Source: an uncultured Oleiphilus sp.
GTDB taxonomy: Bacteria; Pseudomonadota; Gammaproteobacteria; Pseudomonadales; Oleiphilaceae
Direction: 5' to 3'
Assembly (NCBI GenBank): GCA_913020045.1
Contig: CAJWBE010000005.1
Location: forward strand, 1 to 64,000
DNA length: 64,000 nucleotides
The notes under the pieces were generated by a model. That model saw only the letters and a list, made by a program, of their open reading frames with translations, did no database searches and had not been told where the DNA came from. The number at the start of each line of letters is the position of its first letter. Positions within the stretch are counted from its first letter, which is position 1. Below, in pieces: positions 1-8,702 of this stretch. The translations under genes were made by a program, and so were the position numbers.

Positions 1-401
1 CTTTATATCGGCCTATGAATTCGAATTTTTCTGTCTTTGTTCCGCGAGAAATCGTTGCCACTTTTTTAGAATGTCGTTCTCCAGCTGCAAGCGCTGAACT
101 TCAGCTTCCAACGCTTTTACCTTGTCAGACTCTTTCAACGAAGCATTCTTCTTGATGATTTTTTTGCGTTTGTCAGCCACAAGTAAACCTTCTCTATATT
201 GCCTGCGCCAAATGGATAATTGAACAGGATGAATATCAAGAGATTCAGCAACTGATTTCACAGTACACGCATCGAGATTTGATAAGAGTACAGCGCTGAC
301 TTTAAACTCATCCGAGTATTTTGCCGTTCGTTGGTACCTGTTATACCTTGCCATAGTATAGACCTCACTTTTTAGGTGTGAGTGTCCAGTAAAGCGGGTC
401 A
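1..401 (-). mobile_element. IS3-family (IS3-group) insertion sequence, 5' part only
   Basis: This is the upstream end of an IS3-type element read on the minus strand; the rest, including the OrfB integrase, lies off the left edge. The terminal bases on the minus strand start TGACCCGCTTTACTGGACAC and are followed by CTAA and GTGAGG. The arrangement resembles, from memory, the left terminal repeat of IS3 itself. I place the boundary at base 401 because the reading frame of a host gene runs without interruption up to base 402. The matching right repeat and the target duplication cannot be seen here. Confidence 0.75.
13..354 (-). CDS. IS3-family transposase OrfA
   Basis: This is a 113-residue DNA-binding subunit of an IS3-family transposase. 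A helix-turn-helix of the IS3/IS911 type lies around residues 15-60 (SDEFKVSAVLL, then VAESLDIHPVQLSIWRRQYR). A leucine-zipper-like helix follows at the C-terminus (KALEAEVQRLQLENDILKKW), typical of OrfA oligomerisation. I chose the ATG at 354 because the longer reading begins at a TTG inside the terminal repeat. An A-rich run just before the stop could support the usual -1 frameshift into OrfB, which would lie beyond the left edge. Function is well supported by family features; activity of the copy cannot be judged. Confidence 0.85.
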   Translation of the reverse strand: MARYNRYQRTAKYSDEFKVSAVLLSNLDACTVKSVAESLDIHPVQLSIWRRQYREGLLVADKRKKIIKKNASLKESDKVKALEAEVQRLQLENDILKKWQRFLAEQRQKNSNS

Positions 402-560
402 AGATCCCGGTTCTGCCACCGACACGCTTAGTTTCAAGAGTTCTTCAAGTGACATTGAAAGCACATTAGGAGATGCGGTCGCACCATCTGCGGCATAGCC
501 AAAGTTGGCGCTGACTAGAAACCCTGAAACGATTAGCTTGGAAAGTCTGGATGCTAACAT
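399..560 (-). pseudogene. N-terminal stub of a TonB-dependent-receptor-like gene cut by the IS3 element
   Basis: A 53-codon frame starts at an ATG at 560 preceded by GGGAGAG at good spacing. It encodes a signal peptide (residues 1-24, ending near NFGYAADG) and then LSMSLEELLKLSVSVAEPGS. The SLEELL-x-x-x-V box is the usual start of the mature region in many TonB-dependent receptors, just before the plug domain. The frame ends at a TGA that is the first three bases of the insertion sequence, so the stop is supplied by the element. The remainder of the gene should lie beyond the far end of the IS, outside the window. The receptor assignment rests on a short motif and could be another exported protein. 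Confidence 0.6.
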
Positions 561-987
561 GATGAGTAGCTCTCCCAAATAGTTATTATTATTAGATTTG
601 TTCTGGTCAATTAGCGACAGCTGTATGCTGCTGTTTCCTCGTCGATAACAGGCTGATTTCGACTAAATTTCAGAGACGAGTAGCGCCATAGCAAGACGGT
701 AAACTATATCAGTAAGAATAGACAACTAAGTATGAACTTTCAAAATACTTGAATTTCGCAGGAACAGAAACGCCCTTAAGCGAAATATACAAGCGATAAA
801 AATACCGCAGATTGCCGCTTGGATTCGAGCCAGAGTGCTTGCTCGCTTGGGCTTATTAACGCGGCTGTAGGAAAAACTCGGCCTACTTTAACGGTGTCTC
901 CCTACGTGCGTAAAACGAAATTCATCGAGCTAAAACAATTAATGGGGTCTGACCCCTTTAAGCCATAACAGTTTGTTTATTTGCTAA
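561..987. other. Intergenic stretch without a recognisable gene
   Basis: This stretch is the upstream region of the broken receptor gene. I see no ORF with coding character. It contains a weak inverted repeat (753-759 with 780-786, 7-bp arms and a 20-base loop) and a GGGGTC/GACCCC palindrome near its right end, listed separately. No confident promoter boxes stand out. Confidence 0.4.
944..956. repeat. GGGGTCTGACCCC palindrome
   Basis: The 13-base sequence has 6-bp perfect arms and a single central base, flanked by AT-rich sequence. From memory, near-identical palindromes are scattered between genes in many gammaproteobacteria, some near REP-type elements. Only one copy was noticed in this window, so repeat status is inferred. 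Confidence 0.35.
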
Positions 988-1284
988 TTAAGAACGCTCT
1001 TTATTTTTATACAAAGCAATCACTAACCGAACCAAACCGATAGAAACACCCAGAACTCCTAGTGGTATTGTAAACAAAGCCAGCCAAAACATTACCCCCA
1101 TGCCATATAATATATCGCCGAAGTCGTAACCCAGTATGACGCAGGGATTAACAAAGCCTTCATGCAATTCGCATCCATTAATACTTGCAATAAAACCTGC
1201 AAACAAAGTTGGTAGCAAAGGCAAAACAGCAACAATTACAAAGACAATAATCAGTTTAATAGCAGGTCTATATTTCATGTTCAT
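988..1284 (-). CDS. Small two-helix membrane protein, function unknown
   Basis: The 98-residue protein has two strong hydrophobic segments, about residues 9-34 (LIIVFVIVAVLPLLPTLFAG) and 60-90 (MGVMFWLALFTIPLGVLG). The short loop between them contains two cysteines (INGCELHEG and NPCV) that could form a disulfide if exported. I recognise the general pattern as a conserved hypothetical protein of gammaproteobacteria but cannot give a function. No strong ribosome binding site precedes the ATG at 1284; a second ATG lies two codons in. It stands alone between the GGGGTCTGACCCC palindrome and the MAPEG gene. Confidence 0.6.
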   Translation of the reverse strand: MNMKYRPAIKLIIVFVIVAVLPLLPTLFAGFIASINGCELHEGFVNPCVILGYDFGDILYGMGVMFWLALFTIPLGVLGVSIGLVRLVIALYKNKERS

Positions 1285-1623
1285 TTATACACATAACGCT
1301 TATTAAACAAATTTAGTGAATTAATCTTCTTCATGCTTTTTTGGTCAATGAATGTCACTCTTTATCAACACGAGAGTTGGGGTGTAAAGCAGACGCGTCG
1401 GTTTAATGTCCCTTTTTAATGCGCCTCAAATCCGTCGAGTAACCTACTGTTGTGATTGGTTTTTTTATAAATTAACACAGCATGCCAAAAATTAACGACC
1501 CGTGCGACAAGATTTAAGCGCGTGACTGTAGTGTGGTGAGTAGTTGTGAAAAATAGTAACTAGCAGTCGTTAGAAGTGGCAGCAACAAACACAGTAACCT
1601 ATCCCATCGCAGCACTGGAGTTT
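1285..1623. other. Intergenic stretch, nothing recognised
   Basis: There is no ORF of coding character, no terminator with a clear T-tract and no repeat that I can support in these 339 bases. It separates the small membrane protein from the MAPEG gene, both on the minus strand. Confidence 0.4.
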
Positions 1624-2043
1624 TCAGTCGCCCACAATAACCATCAACACGTTAATTGCCATCGCTAGTATAACGAGTAAAGACACCGCGAAAATCGACA
1701 GGCGCACCGGCACGTAGTTAGAGCTGATATGCACATAGCTGTGTACATAACGCAGCGCAACGTAGCCAAACGCACATACCATCGCAAACAAGCCGGTAGC
1801 GCCCACCATAAAACTCACCATGCACACACCGTAAAACAGCATAGGGGCTTCAAAGTTGTTGTCGATATTGTTTGAAACGCGGACCACCGATTCGGGCCAT
1901 GCCTTATTGTTAAGCGCGGTGGCTTTTCGGTCTACGCCGCCCGCTTTTATTGCCGCAGATTTGCGCAGCGCTAGAACGATGTAGAGCACAACTACGAGAA
2001 ATATGTGCGCGATAATAGGTAACAGTATCCAGTTGTGCTCCAT
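1624..2043 (-). CDS. MAPEG-family membrane protein
   Basis: The 139-residue protein has four membrane segments and the MAPEG (membrane-associated eicosanoid and glutathione metabolism) signature: NNFEAPMLFYG around residues 62-72, then ALRYVHSYVHI near 95-105 and VPVRLSIF near 112. Bacterial members are small inner-membrane proteins, mostly uncharacterised, some with glutathione transferase or peroxidase activity. The start at 2043 is preceded by AAGGAC at good spacing. It lies 35 bases downstream of the CoA-transferase-family gene on the same strand, so cotranscription is possible, though no shared pathway is evident. Confidence 0.85.
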   Translation of the reverse strand: MEHNWILLPIIAHIFLVVVLYIVLALRKSAAIKAGGVDRKATALNNKAWPESVVRVSNNIDNNFEAPMLFYGVCMVSFMVGATGLFAMVCAFGYVALRYVHSYVHISSNYVPVRLSIFAVSLLVILAMAINVLMVIVGD

Positions 2044-2078
2044 CGGTATGTCCTTTTTATTTTGTTTTTATTCCGTCT

Positions 2079-3251
2079 TTACTTGATGCATTTCGCCGAG
2101 CGTAAGGCCTCGATCGAATCGCTATCATACCCGACTTGTGTCAATGCGGAAGTTGTATGTTCACCCAATTGTGCGCCCGCCTGATGCATCTCTCGACGAA
2201 ATGGCAGTGCCGAATTAATTTGAGTAATCGAATTACCGTCTTTGTCTATTGCGGTGGTGATCATTCCCCGTGCCACGAAGTGCTCGTTGGTCGCCGCTTC
2301 ATTAAGCGTTAATACGGGCTCGACACAGACGTCAATCGCCGCAAATACAGTCTGCCAATGAGACATTGCTTGAGATTTTATTTTATCCGCAATCGCCTCT
2401 CTCAAGGCAATTTGAGACTCGGGACGAGGGTCTGCTATTTTGTTCATAAAACTTTGCAGTTCGAGTTGGCTTAGCAAACCCGCGGCGAAGTTCGGCTCTA
2501 AGCTACCGATCGATAAATAGCGACCATCTTGTGTTTCGTAGTAGTCATAGAACAACCCGCCGTTAAGCATCTCGCCACCACATGTCGGGTCTTTTTTACT
2601 AACGACCGCACCTGCGCCGAACATAGTATTGAGAGCCAAGGCGGCGTCGCTCATGCTGATATCAAGATACTGACCTTTGCCCGTCGCGCTGCGTTGAATC
2701 ACCGACGCCAAAATCGCCATCACTGCATGATGTGAGCCGCCAGCAATATCGGCGATTTGCGTGCCGGACAAAACCGGCCCGGTATCTTTGCGCCCGGAGT
2801 AACTGGCCAAGCCAGACAACGCGAGATAATTGATATCGTGACCTGCCCTGTCTTTGTATGGGCCTGTTTGGCCGTAGCCAGTGATAGAGCAATAAATAAG
2901 TTTGTTTTGGATTTCACTTAGCTGCTCAAAGCCTAAACCAAGGCGTGCCATAACGCCGGGCCGAAACTGCTCTATCACAATGTCATATTCGTTTAATAAG
3001 TCCGCGATAATCGCCGTAGCCGAAGCATGTTTAAGGTCTATTGCGATCGACTTTTTATTTCGATTGATAGAGGCGTGAGCGGCAGAGACTTTGCCTGCCA
3101 TGGGCGGCATCATTTTCAACAAGTCCGGCCGAGACGGTGCTTCAACCCTTAGTACTTCGGCGCCCATGTCCGCTAACAGTTGTGTCGCATAAGGCCCAGG
3201 AAGTAAGGTCGAAAAGTCTAAAATTTTTAAACCGGAAAGTGGCAAAGACAT
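2079..3251 (-). CDS. CaiB/BaiF CoA-transferase family III protein, alpha-methylacyl-CoA racemase-like
   Basis: This 390-residue protein is full length for family III. The N-terminal SGLKILDFSTLLPGPYATQ is the family signature. Residues equivalent to the catalytic set of the Mycobacterium methylacyl-CoA racemase are present: His138 in AGHDINYLALSG, Asp168 in GTQIADIAGG, and a glutamate near 252 in SLEPNF. That favours a racemase inverting 2-methylacyl-CoA esters over a CoA-transferase such as CaiB. A racemase would prepare branched chains for beta-oxidation, consistent with the acyl-CoA dehydrogenase, hydratase/dehydrogenase and thiolase genes upstream. It is separated from them by a terminator, so it probably has its own promoter in the gap before 3251. 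AAAGAG precedes the ATG. Confidence 0.85.
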   Translation of the reverse strand: MSLPLSGLKILDFSTLLPGPYATQLLADMGAEVLRVEAPSRPDLLKMMPPMAGKVSAAHASINRNKKSIAIDLKHASATAIIADLLNEYDIVIEQFRPGVMARLGLGFEQLSEIQNKLIYCSITGYGQTGPYKDRAGHDINYLALSGLASYSGRKDTGPVLSGTQIADIAGGSHHAVMAILASVIQRSATGKGQYLDISMSDAALALNTMFGAGAVVSKKDPTCGGEMLNGGLFYDYYETQDGRYLSIGSLEPNFAAGLLSQLELQSFMNKIADPRPESQIALREAIADKIKSQAMSHWQTVFAAIDVCVEPVLTLNEAATNEHFVARGMITTAIDKDGNSITQINSALPFRREMHQAGAQLGEHTTSALTQVGYDSDSIEALRSAKCIK

Positions 3252-3392
3252 AGTGTTTTCTCTTTTTGATCACGGCGCGCGGCGTGACTTGCCTCGCGGC
3301 CAAGCTGATAAAGGTGTATCACTCTCACGTCGTATGGCTATCTCAAGCCCGCATACCGTGAGTAAGAATGTTTAAAGCAACAAAATATCCAC

Positions 3393-3422
3393 AAAAAAGC
3401 CGAACAGTTGTTCGGCTTTTTT
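3393..3422. terminator. Intrinsic terminator, usable on both strands
   Basis: A 7-bp GC-rich stem (GCCGAAC with GTTCGGC) with a four-base AGTT loop is bordered by an A-run on the left and a T-run on the right, so both strands show the stem-plus-T pattern. It sits 10 bases past the end of the acyl-CoA dehydrogenase gene and ends the beta-oxidation operon before the racemase-like gene. Confidence 0.88.
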
Positions 3423-3432
3423 GTGTGACCGA

Positions 3433-4578
3433 TTAAACGATCGAGCGACCAATAATCAACTTCATTATCTCGTTCGTGCCGGCATATATTTTTTGTACCC
3501 TGGCGTCGGCATAAGCACGCGCGACGGGGTATTCCAGCATATAACCATAGCCGCCATGTAACTGGAGACACTCATCAATAATGTCGCACTGAATATCAGT
3601 ACTGAGCAGCTTCAATTTTGCGGCCGTTACCACGTCGAGCTGCTTCGCGATGTGTAGATCTAAACATTTGTCGACAAACACGCGCGCCATCGTGAGCGTT
3701 GCAGACATTTCAGCAAGCTTGAATTGTGTATTTTGAAATGACGAAATACTGCGACCAAAAGCCTTTCGTTCTTTAACATAGGTAATCGTTTGCTCAAGAA
3801 TAGATTCGGCACTAGCAATCGCGTTAAGTCCGACCGACAAGCGCTCTTGTGGCAATTCCTGCATCAAGTAAATAAAGCCCATGCCATCTGCGCCAAGCAA
3901 GTTATCTTTTGGCACCTTCACGTCTTGGAAAAACAGCTCAGACGTGTCTTGCGCCTTCATTCCAATCTTTTCAAGGTTCTGACCTTTCTCAAACCCTTCG
4001 CTATTCGCTTCGACCAACAACAAGCTAGTGCCTTTTGCGCCCGCATCCGGATTCGTTTTAGCGACAACAATCACTAGGTCAGCCATTTGACCATTCGTGA
4101 TAAAGGTTTTGGAACCATTCAGAATATAGTGTTCGCCCGACTCATCTAACACGGCGTTTGTTTTCACGCCCTGTAAATCAGAGCCCGTGCCCGGCTCAGT
4201 CATCGCGATCGCTGTCACGATGTCTCCGTTAACACAACCTGGCAAGTAACGCTGCTTCTGCTCTTCTGTGCCGTAGGCCATGATGTAAGGCACCGCAATG
4301 TCTGAGTGCAATCCAAACCCTACGCCACTTAACCCTAGGCGTGCGACCTCTTCATCGACCACAGCGTTATAGCGAAAATCTACCCCTACACCGCCGTACT
4401 CTTCTGGCACAGTCGGGCTTAAATAGCCAAGCTGACCTGCTTTTTTCCAAAGCTCTCGTGAGACTTGACCGTCCTTTTCCCACTGCGCATGGTAAGGAAC
4501 CGCTTCGTCAGTTAGAAATTTACGAAAGCTATCGCGAAACATTTCATGTTCAGATTCAAATACAGTACGTTTAATCAT
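3433..4578 (-). CDS. Acyl-CoA dehydrogenase, long-chain (LCAD) type
   Basis: The 381-residue flavoprotein oxidises acyl-CoA to trans-2-enoyl-CoA, the first step of beta-oxidation. FAD and substrate motifs are visible: AMTEPGTGSDLQG at 125-137, LNGSKTFITNG at 153-163, and the C-terminal LHGGYGYMLEYPVAR. The position holding the catalytic glutamate in medium-chain enzymes is alanine here (KIYAGTNEIM). A glutamate is present instead at residue 245 in ELPQERL, where mitochondrial LCAD carries its base. I chose the ATG at 4578, after a GAAGAGAG site, rather than the upstream ATG at 4623, which adds a charged 15-residue extension. It is the last gene of the operon with the hydratase/dehydrogenase and thiolase genes. 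Confidence 0.9.
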   Translation of the reverse strand: MIKRTVFESEHEMFRDSFRKFLTDEAVPYHAQWEKDGQVSRELWKKAGQLGYLSPTVPEEYGGVGVDFRYNAVVDEEVARLGLSGVGFGLHSDIAVPYIMAYGTEEQKQRYLPGCVNGDIVTAIAMTEPGTGSDLQGVKTNAVLDESGEHYILNGSKTFITNGQMADLVIVVAKTNPDAGAKGTSLLLVEANSEGFEKGQNLEKIGMKAQDTSELFFQDVKVPKDNLLGADGMGFIYLMQELPQERLSVGLNAIASAESILEQTITYVKERKAFGRSISSFQNTQFKLAEMSATLTMARVFVDKCLDLHIAKQLDVVTAAKLKLLSTDIQCDIIDECLQLHGGYGYMLEYPVARAYADARVQKIYAGTNEIMKLIIGRSIV

Positions 4579-4683
4579 GTGTTTACTCTCTTCTTGTTCT
4601 CGCGGGTGTGCCATCAGCGTCACACCCGAAATTAATGTCGGATTGGAGCTCTCTAATTTTAGAGCCCCAAAAACTAAACAGAA

Positions 4684-6816
4684 CTAGTCCTTAAAGGTCT
4701 CTCCGTTCTTCGCCATATCTTTCAAAATCTGCGGAACCGCATATCGCTCACCATGCTGGTTCGCAAGCTCTTCAGCACGCGCTACAAAAGCAGGCAGACC
4801 AATTTGGTTGACGTACTGCAACACACCACCCGTCCAGACCGGCGTACCGATTCCCATGATCGAACCAATATTCGCGTCACGAACACTCGTCAGCACTTTT
4901 TCTTCCATACAGCGCGCTGTTTCGATCGCCATGATGTAAAGCATGCGATCTTTCAGGTCCTGTAATTCAAACTCAGCTTCGCCGCCGAATGTTTCCTTCA
5001 AACCTGACCATAAGTGTTTTTTACCATTGGCTGGGTACTCGTAAAAACCCGCACCGGCTAACTTGCCCGGACGATTCGCTTCGAGCATTCGATCCGCAAC
5101 CGGATCAGAAGGATGCAAAACATACTCTTCGCCGGCTTCTTGCATATCTTTGATGGTTTGATTACGAATTTTCTCCATCAGCGTAATGCTGACTTCGTCC
5201 GTAACGGCCAAGGGGCCGACTGGGAAACCAGACAAAAATGCCGCGTTTTCAATGGCGGCGGCAGGAATGCCCTCACCTAACATCGCGATGCCTTCTTGCG
5301 CAAAGGTGGCAAATACACGAGAGGTAAAGAAGCCTCGACTGTCATTCACCACGATTGGCGTCTTGCCTATCTGAAGCACATAGTCGTAGGCCTTCGCCAA
5401 GGTTTCTTCTGACGTTTCTTTGCCTGTGATAATTTCGACTAGAGGCATTTTGTCGACTGGGGAGAAGAAATGCAGACCAATGAAGTTCGCCGGTCTTTCT
5501 GACGCTTCGGCCAAACCTGTAATAGGCAAGGTAGAGGTATTAGTCGCAAATACAGCCGAGGGCGCTAACTGACTTTCCGCTTCTTTTGTGACGCGCGCTT
5601 TCAATTCACGATCTTCGAAAACCGCTTCGATAATTAAATCGCAGCCCGCCAAATCTGCCGCGTTTTCAGTGGCAAGAATACGATCAAGTGTTGCATCACG
5701 TTGCTCAGCGGTTAGACGTTTTTTCTTCACTTTCTTGTCTAACAAGTTTTGCGAGTACGCTTTGCCTTTTTCAGCATTTTCAGCGGACACATCTTTCAAC
5801 ACGACATCGATGCCTTTGCAAGCGCTCGAATAAGCAATACCTGCGCCCATCATGCCAGCACCAAGGATACCGACCTTAGTGACTTTCGCGCTGTCAAAAC
5901 CCTTTGGACGTGCTGCGCCAGCTTTGATTTCGTTTAACTGAAACCAAAACGTACCAATCAAGTTCTTTGCGACTTGGCTGCACACTAATTCCACGAAGTA
6001 TCGTGTTTCGATACGCATCGCCGATTCCACATCAACCTGCAGGCTTTCAACCATTACGCACAAGATTGACTCTGGCGCTGGCAAGGTGCCTTTAGTCTTG
6101 TCACGCATCATTGCCGGTGCGATGGGCAACATTTTTGCCAATGATGGATTGTTTGGCTTCCCGCCAGGTACTTTGTAACCCTTCACATCATAAGGCTGCT
6201 GTGCTTTCGGGTTCGCTTTTATCCAAGCAATGGCTGACTCAACCAACTGCTCTGGTGTTTCAACGATATCGTTGATCAAGCCTAGCTCTTTGCCTTTTTC
6301 AGGTTTGAACTGACGCCCTTCTGTCAAAAATGGCAGCGCTGCTTGTAGACCAAGCAATCGCGACATTCTCACCACACCGCCGCCACCAGGCAACAAGCCG
6401 AGGGTCACTTCCGGCAAACCAAGCGTTACACCTTTGTTCAGGGCGACTCGGTAGTGACATGATAATGCCAGCTCCCAACCGCCACCTAGTGCAGCACCAT
6501 TAATACAAGCGGCTACTGGCTTACCTGATGTTTCCAGGGTGCGCATGGCGTCTTTAAGACGGGTGACCATGTTGTGCAATACGTGCGCGTTTTCTTTTGT
6601 CGTTGCGTACAGGTCGTCTAAATTACCGCCTGCAAAAAAGGTAGATTTATTTGAGCGAAACAAAACCCCTGCCCAATCATCATTTTGTAGCTTTTCGACC
6701 GCTGCAACGAATGAATCAGTGAATTCCTGATCCATTAGGTTGGCACCCGCATTGGGCTTATCAAGGATCAAGTGGACAATGTTGTCCGCATCTTTTTCGT
6801 ATATTACTGAACTCAT
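4684..6816 (-). CDS. Bifunctional enoyl-CoA hydratase / 3-hydroxyacyl-CoA dehydrogenase (FadB/FadJ-like)
   Basis: This 710-residue protein carries out the middle two steps of beta-oxidation. The N-terminal crotonase domain (about 1-190) keeps both catalytic glutamates: Glu115 in [10 protein letters not shown] and Glu136 in [15 protein letters not shown]. The NAD-binding domain begins with [17 protein letters not shown] at 314-330, and the dehydrogenase histidine is His449 in [15 protein letters not shown]. Two C-terminal 3HCDH domains follow. The length matches FadB/FadJ alpha subunits. GGGAGA precedes the ATG. The gene lies 23 bases downstream of the thiolase, its expected beta-subunit partner. 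The paralogue (FadB, FadJ or a dedicated branched-chain version) cannot be decided from sequence alone. Confidence 0.92.
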   Translation of the reverse strand: MSSVIYEKDADNIVHLILDKPNAGANLMDQEFTDSFVAAVEKLQNDDWAGVLFRSNKSTFFAGGNLDDLYATTKENAHVLHNMVTRLKDAMRTLETSGKPVAACINGAALGGGWELALSCHYRVALNKGVTLGLPEVTLGLLPGGGGVVRMSRLLGLQAALPFLTEGRQFKPEKGKELGLINDIVETPEQLVESAIAWIKANPKAQQPYDVKGYKVPGGKPNNPSLAKMLPIAPAMMRDKTKGTLPAPESILCVMVESLQVDVESAMRIETRYFVELVCSQVAKNLIGTFWFQLNEIKAGAARPKGFDSAKVTKVGILGAGMMGAGIAYSSACKGIDVVLKDVSAENAEKGKAYSQNLLDKKVKKKRLTAEQRDATLDRILATENAADLAGCDLIIEAVFEDRELKARVTKEAESQLAPSAVFATNTSTLPITGLAEASERPANFIGLHFFSPVDKMPLVEIITGKETSEETLAKAYDYVLQIGKTPIVVNDSRGFFTSRVFATFAQEGIAMLGEGIPAAAIENAAFLSGFPVGPLAVTDEVSITLMEKIRNQTIKDMQEAGEEYVLHPSDPVADRMLEANRPGKLAGAGFYEYPANGKKHLWSGLKETFGGEAEFELQDLKDRMLYIMAIETARCMEEKVLTSVRDANIGSIMGIGTPVWTGGVLQYVNQIGLPAFVARAEELANQHGERYAVPQILKDMAKNGETFKD

Positions 6817-6839
6817 TATTTATTCTCCCAAACCCAAAC

Positions 6840-8048
6840 TTATATTCGCTCGATGATCGTCGCGATACCCATACCGCCACCTACACATAAGGTCGCCAGA
6901 CCGGTCTTCAGGTCTCGTGCTTCCAGCTCATCAAGCAGGGTTCCTAGAATCATTGCGCCTGTTGCACCCAGCGGGTGCCCCATTGCAATGGCGCCACCAT
7001 TTACGTTGACTTTGTCGTGACTGACTTTCATCTCGTCCATAAACCGCATGACAACTGAAGCAAACGCTTCGTTGACTTCGAACAGGTCAATATCAGACGC
7101 ATCCATGCCAGCGACTTTAAGCGCCTTACGCGCGGCAGGGGCTGGGCCGGTTAACATGATGGTTGGGTCTGAGCCGACCACGGCGGTCGAGATGATGCGA
7201 GCGCGAGGCTTCATACCAAACTTCTTACCTGCGGCTTCACTACCGATCAATACCGCACTAGCACCATCTACAATGCCTGAGGAGTTCCCTGGTGTGTGGA
7301 TATGGTTGATGGTTTCAACTTGTGGATAACGCTCGCGCGCAACACCGTTAAAGCCCATCTCGCCCATCATTTGAAACGATGCTTTCAACTTAGAAAGCGT
7401 TTCGACACTGCTGTCCGCTCGAATGAGTTCGTCATGGTCCAGAATCATCATACCGTTTCGGTCTACAACTGGAACGATCGACTTTTCAAAAGCGCCTTTC
7501 TTCCAGGCCGCTGCCGCTCGGTGATGAGATGTCGCTGCATACTGGTCAACATCCGTACGCGAGTAGCCACCCAAGGTCGCGATCAAATCCGCGCCAATAC
7601 CTTGAGGCATAAAGCCAGTATCTAGATTGGTTTCTGGGTCCATCGCCCAAGCACCGCCGTCACTGCCCATTGGAATACGCGACATAGACTCTACGCCACC
7701 CGCGACGACTAAGTTTTCCCAGCCAGAACGAACTTTCATAGCAGCCGTATTGACAGCTTCTAAGCCCGAGGCACAAAAACGATTCAGTACCATACCGGCA
7801 ACATCGTCGTTCCAACCAGCTGCCAAGGCAGCTGTCTTCGCGATTACTGCACCTTGGTCGCCCACAGCGGTGACGCAGCCCATCACGATGTCGTCGACAT
7901 CTTGAGTATCAAATTGGTTTCTTTCTTGGAGTGTATTCAAGAGGCCCGTCAACAGCGTGACAGGTTTTACTTCATGAAGAGCGCCAGTCGCCTTGCCTCG
8001 ACCACGAGGAGTACGGATAGCGTCAAAGATTAGTGCATCATTTGTCAT
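6840..8048 (-). CDS. Acetyl-CoA C-acyltransferase (thiolase, FadA/FadI-like)
   Basis: The 402-residue thiolase cleaves 3-ketoacyl-CoA to acetyl-CoA and a shortened acyl-CoA. The nucleophile is Cys92 in [12 protein letters not shown]. The other two catalytic residues are His358 in [16 protein letters not shown] and Cys388 in LCVGGGMG. It is the first gene of the thiolase - hydratase/dehydrogenase - acyl-CoA dehydrogenase operon, whose promoter should lie in 8049-8250. The order (thiolase before the alpha subunit) is the reverse of E. coli fadBA and is seen in other gammaproteobacterial beta-oxidation clusters. Confidence 0.92.
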   Translation of the reverse strand: MTNDALIFDAIRTPRGRGKATGALHEVKPVTLLTGLLNTLQERNQFDTQDVDDIVMGCVTAVGDQGAVIAKTAALAAGWNDDVAGMVLNRFCASGLEAVNTAAMKVRSGWENLVVAGGVESMSRIPMGSDGGAWAMDPETNLDTGFMPQGIGADLIATLGGYSRTDVDQYAATSHHRAAAAWKKGAFEKSIVPVVDRNGMMILDHDELIRADSSVETLSKLKASFQMMGEMGFNGVARERYPQVETINHIHTPGNSSGIVDGASAVLIGSEAAGKKFGMKPRARIISTAVVGSDPTIMLTGPAPAARKALKVAGMDASDIDLFEVNEAFASVVMRFMDEMKVSHDKVNVNGGAIAMGHPLGATGAMILGTLLDELEARDLKTGLATLCVGGGMGIATIIERI

Positions 8049-8250
8049 TATTTAGGTCCCATAACGGATGACTTAAAGGGAACCCAAATCATAAGGCAGT
8101 AACAAATTTTGCCTCAATGACCAACTATTGCATCGTGATTGACTTTTTCTTGCAGCGCGAAACTTTGGCTAGTTTTCGAACCAACGTTCAACCTGCATTA
8201 AACACGCCCTTGCTCTATCGATAGAAAAATATAGAGCCAGAGAAAAAACC

Positions 8251-8451
8251 TTAGGCGTTTCCAGCCCTTTCATAGAAAGGCTCGTTGGCATGCCGAATGT
8301 AAAGCGTTAGCTCATTTTCTGCTTCGTTTCGCGATGAAAAAGGCCCTTCCTGGGTATTCTCTCGTGTCACAAAGTACCAGTTTTCATTGACGTGCAGCAT
8401 ACGATCACTGCGAAACCAATTTTTGTTATCTTCACCACCTCGAACATTCAT
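8251..8451 (-). CDS. Small DUF6316-like protein
   Basis: The 66-residue protein carries RSDRMLHVNENWYFVTRE, then EGPFSSRNEAENELTLYIR. This R-x-DR-x8-WYF-x-TRE-x4-GPF layout is one I recognise from a small uncharacterised gammaproteobacterial family (DUF6316). It is a soluble, probably single-domain protein with no membrane segment. AGAGGG stands before the ATG at 8451. It lies alone between the thiolase operon and the RND/AraC operon, with about 200 bases of non-coding sequence on each side. Function is unknown. Confidence 0.75.
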   Translation of the reverse strand: MNVRGGEDNKNWFRSDRMLHVNENWYFVTRENTQEGPFSSRNEAENELTLYIRHANEPFYERAGNA

Positions 8452-8702
8452 ATGCGCACCCTCTTAAGGCTAATTTGCTAGAACACTTTGAACTGCGTCA
8501 CATTTGATAGTAGATCAGGATGAGGAAAACAAAAGAAAACTGTTTAATTTTTAATCAAATTTAACATTGGGGCAGAATCAAGGCTTGCAGCGAACGCCGC
8601 TATATACATCAACTAAACCAGTGAAATGTCTAGGCACTCCCTCCATTATGCCGCGCAAAATCATTCTGTTACTTCGGCTGAAATACTGCTGCAGAGGCCA
8701 AT

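Noticed and set aside
395-420. Sequence resembling a tRNA 3' end (TCCCGGTTCTGCCACC) next to the IS boundary
   Set aside because: No cloverleaf can be built upstream because the preceding bases are the IS terminal repeat, and the same bases are coding sequence of the broken receptor on the other strand.
1285-1623. ATAACGC-like cores that might mark integron attC sites around the small accessory genes
   Set aside because: I could not find paired R' and R'' boxes with a foldable centre, and gene spacing is not cassette-like.
3790-4077. Plus-strand open frame inside the acyl-CoA dehydrogenase gene
   Set aside because: It lies wholly opposite a strongly supported gene and has no domain or ribosome binding site.
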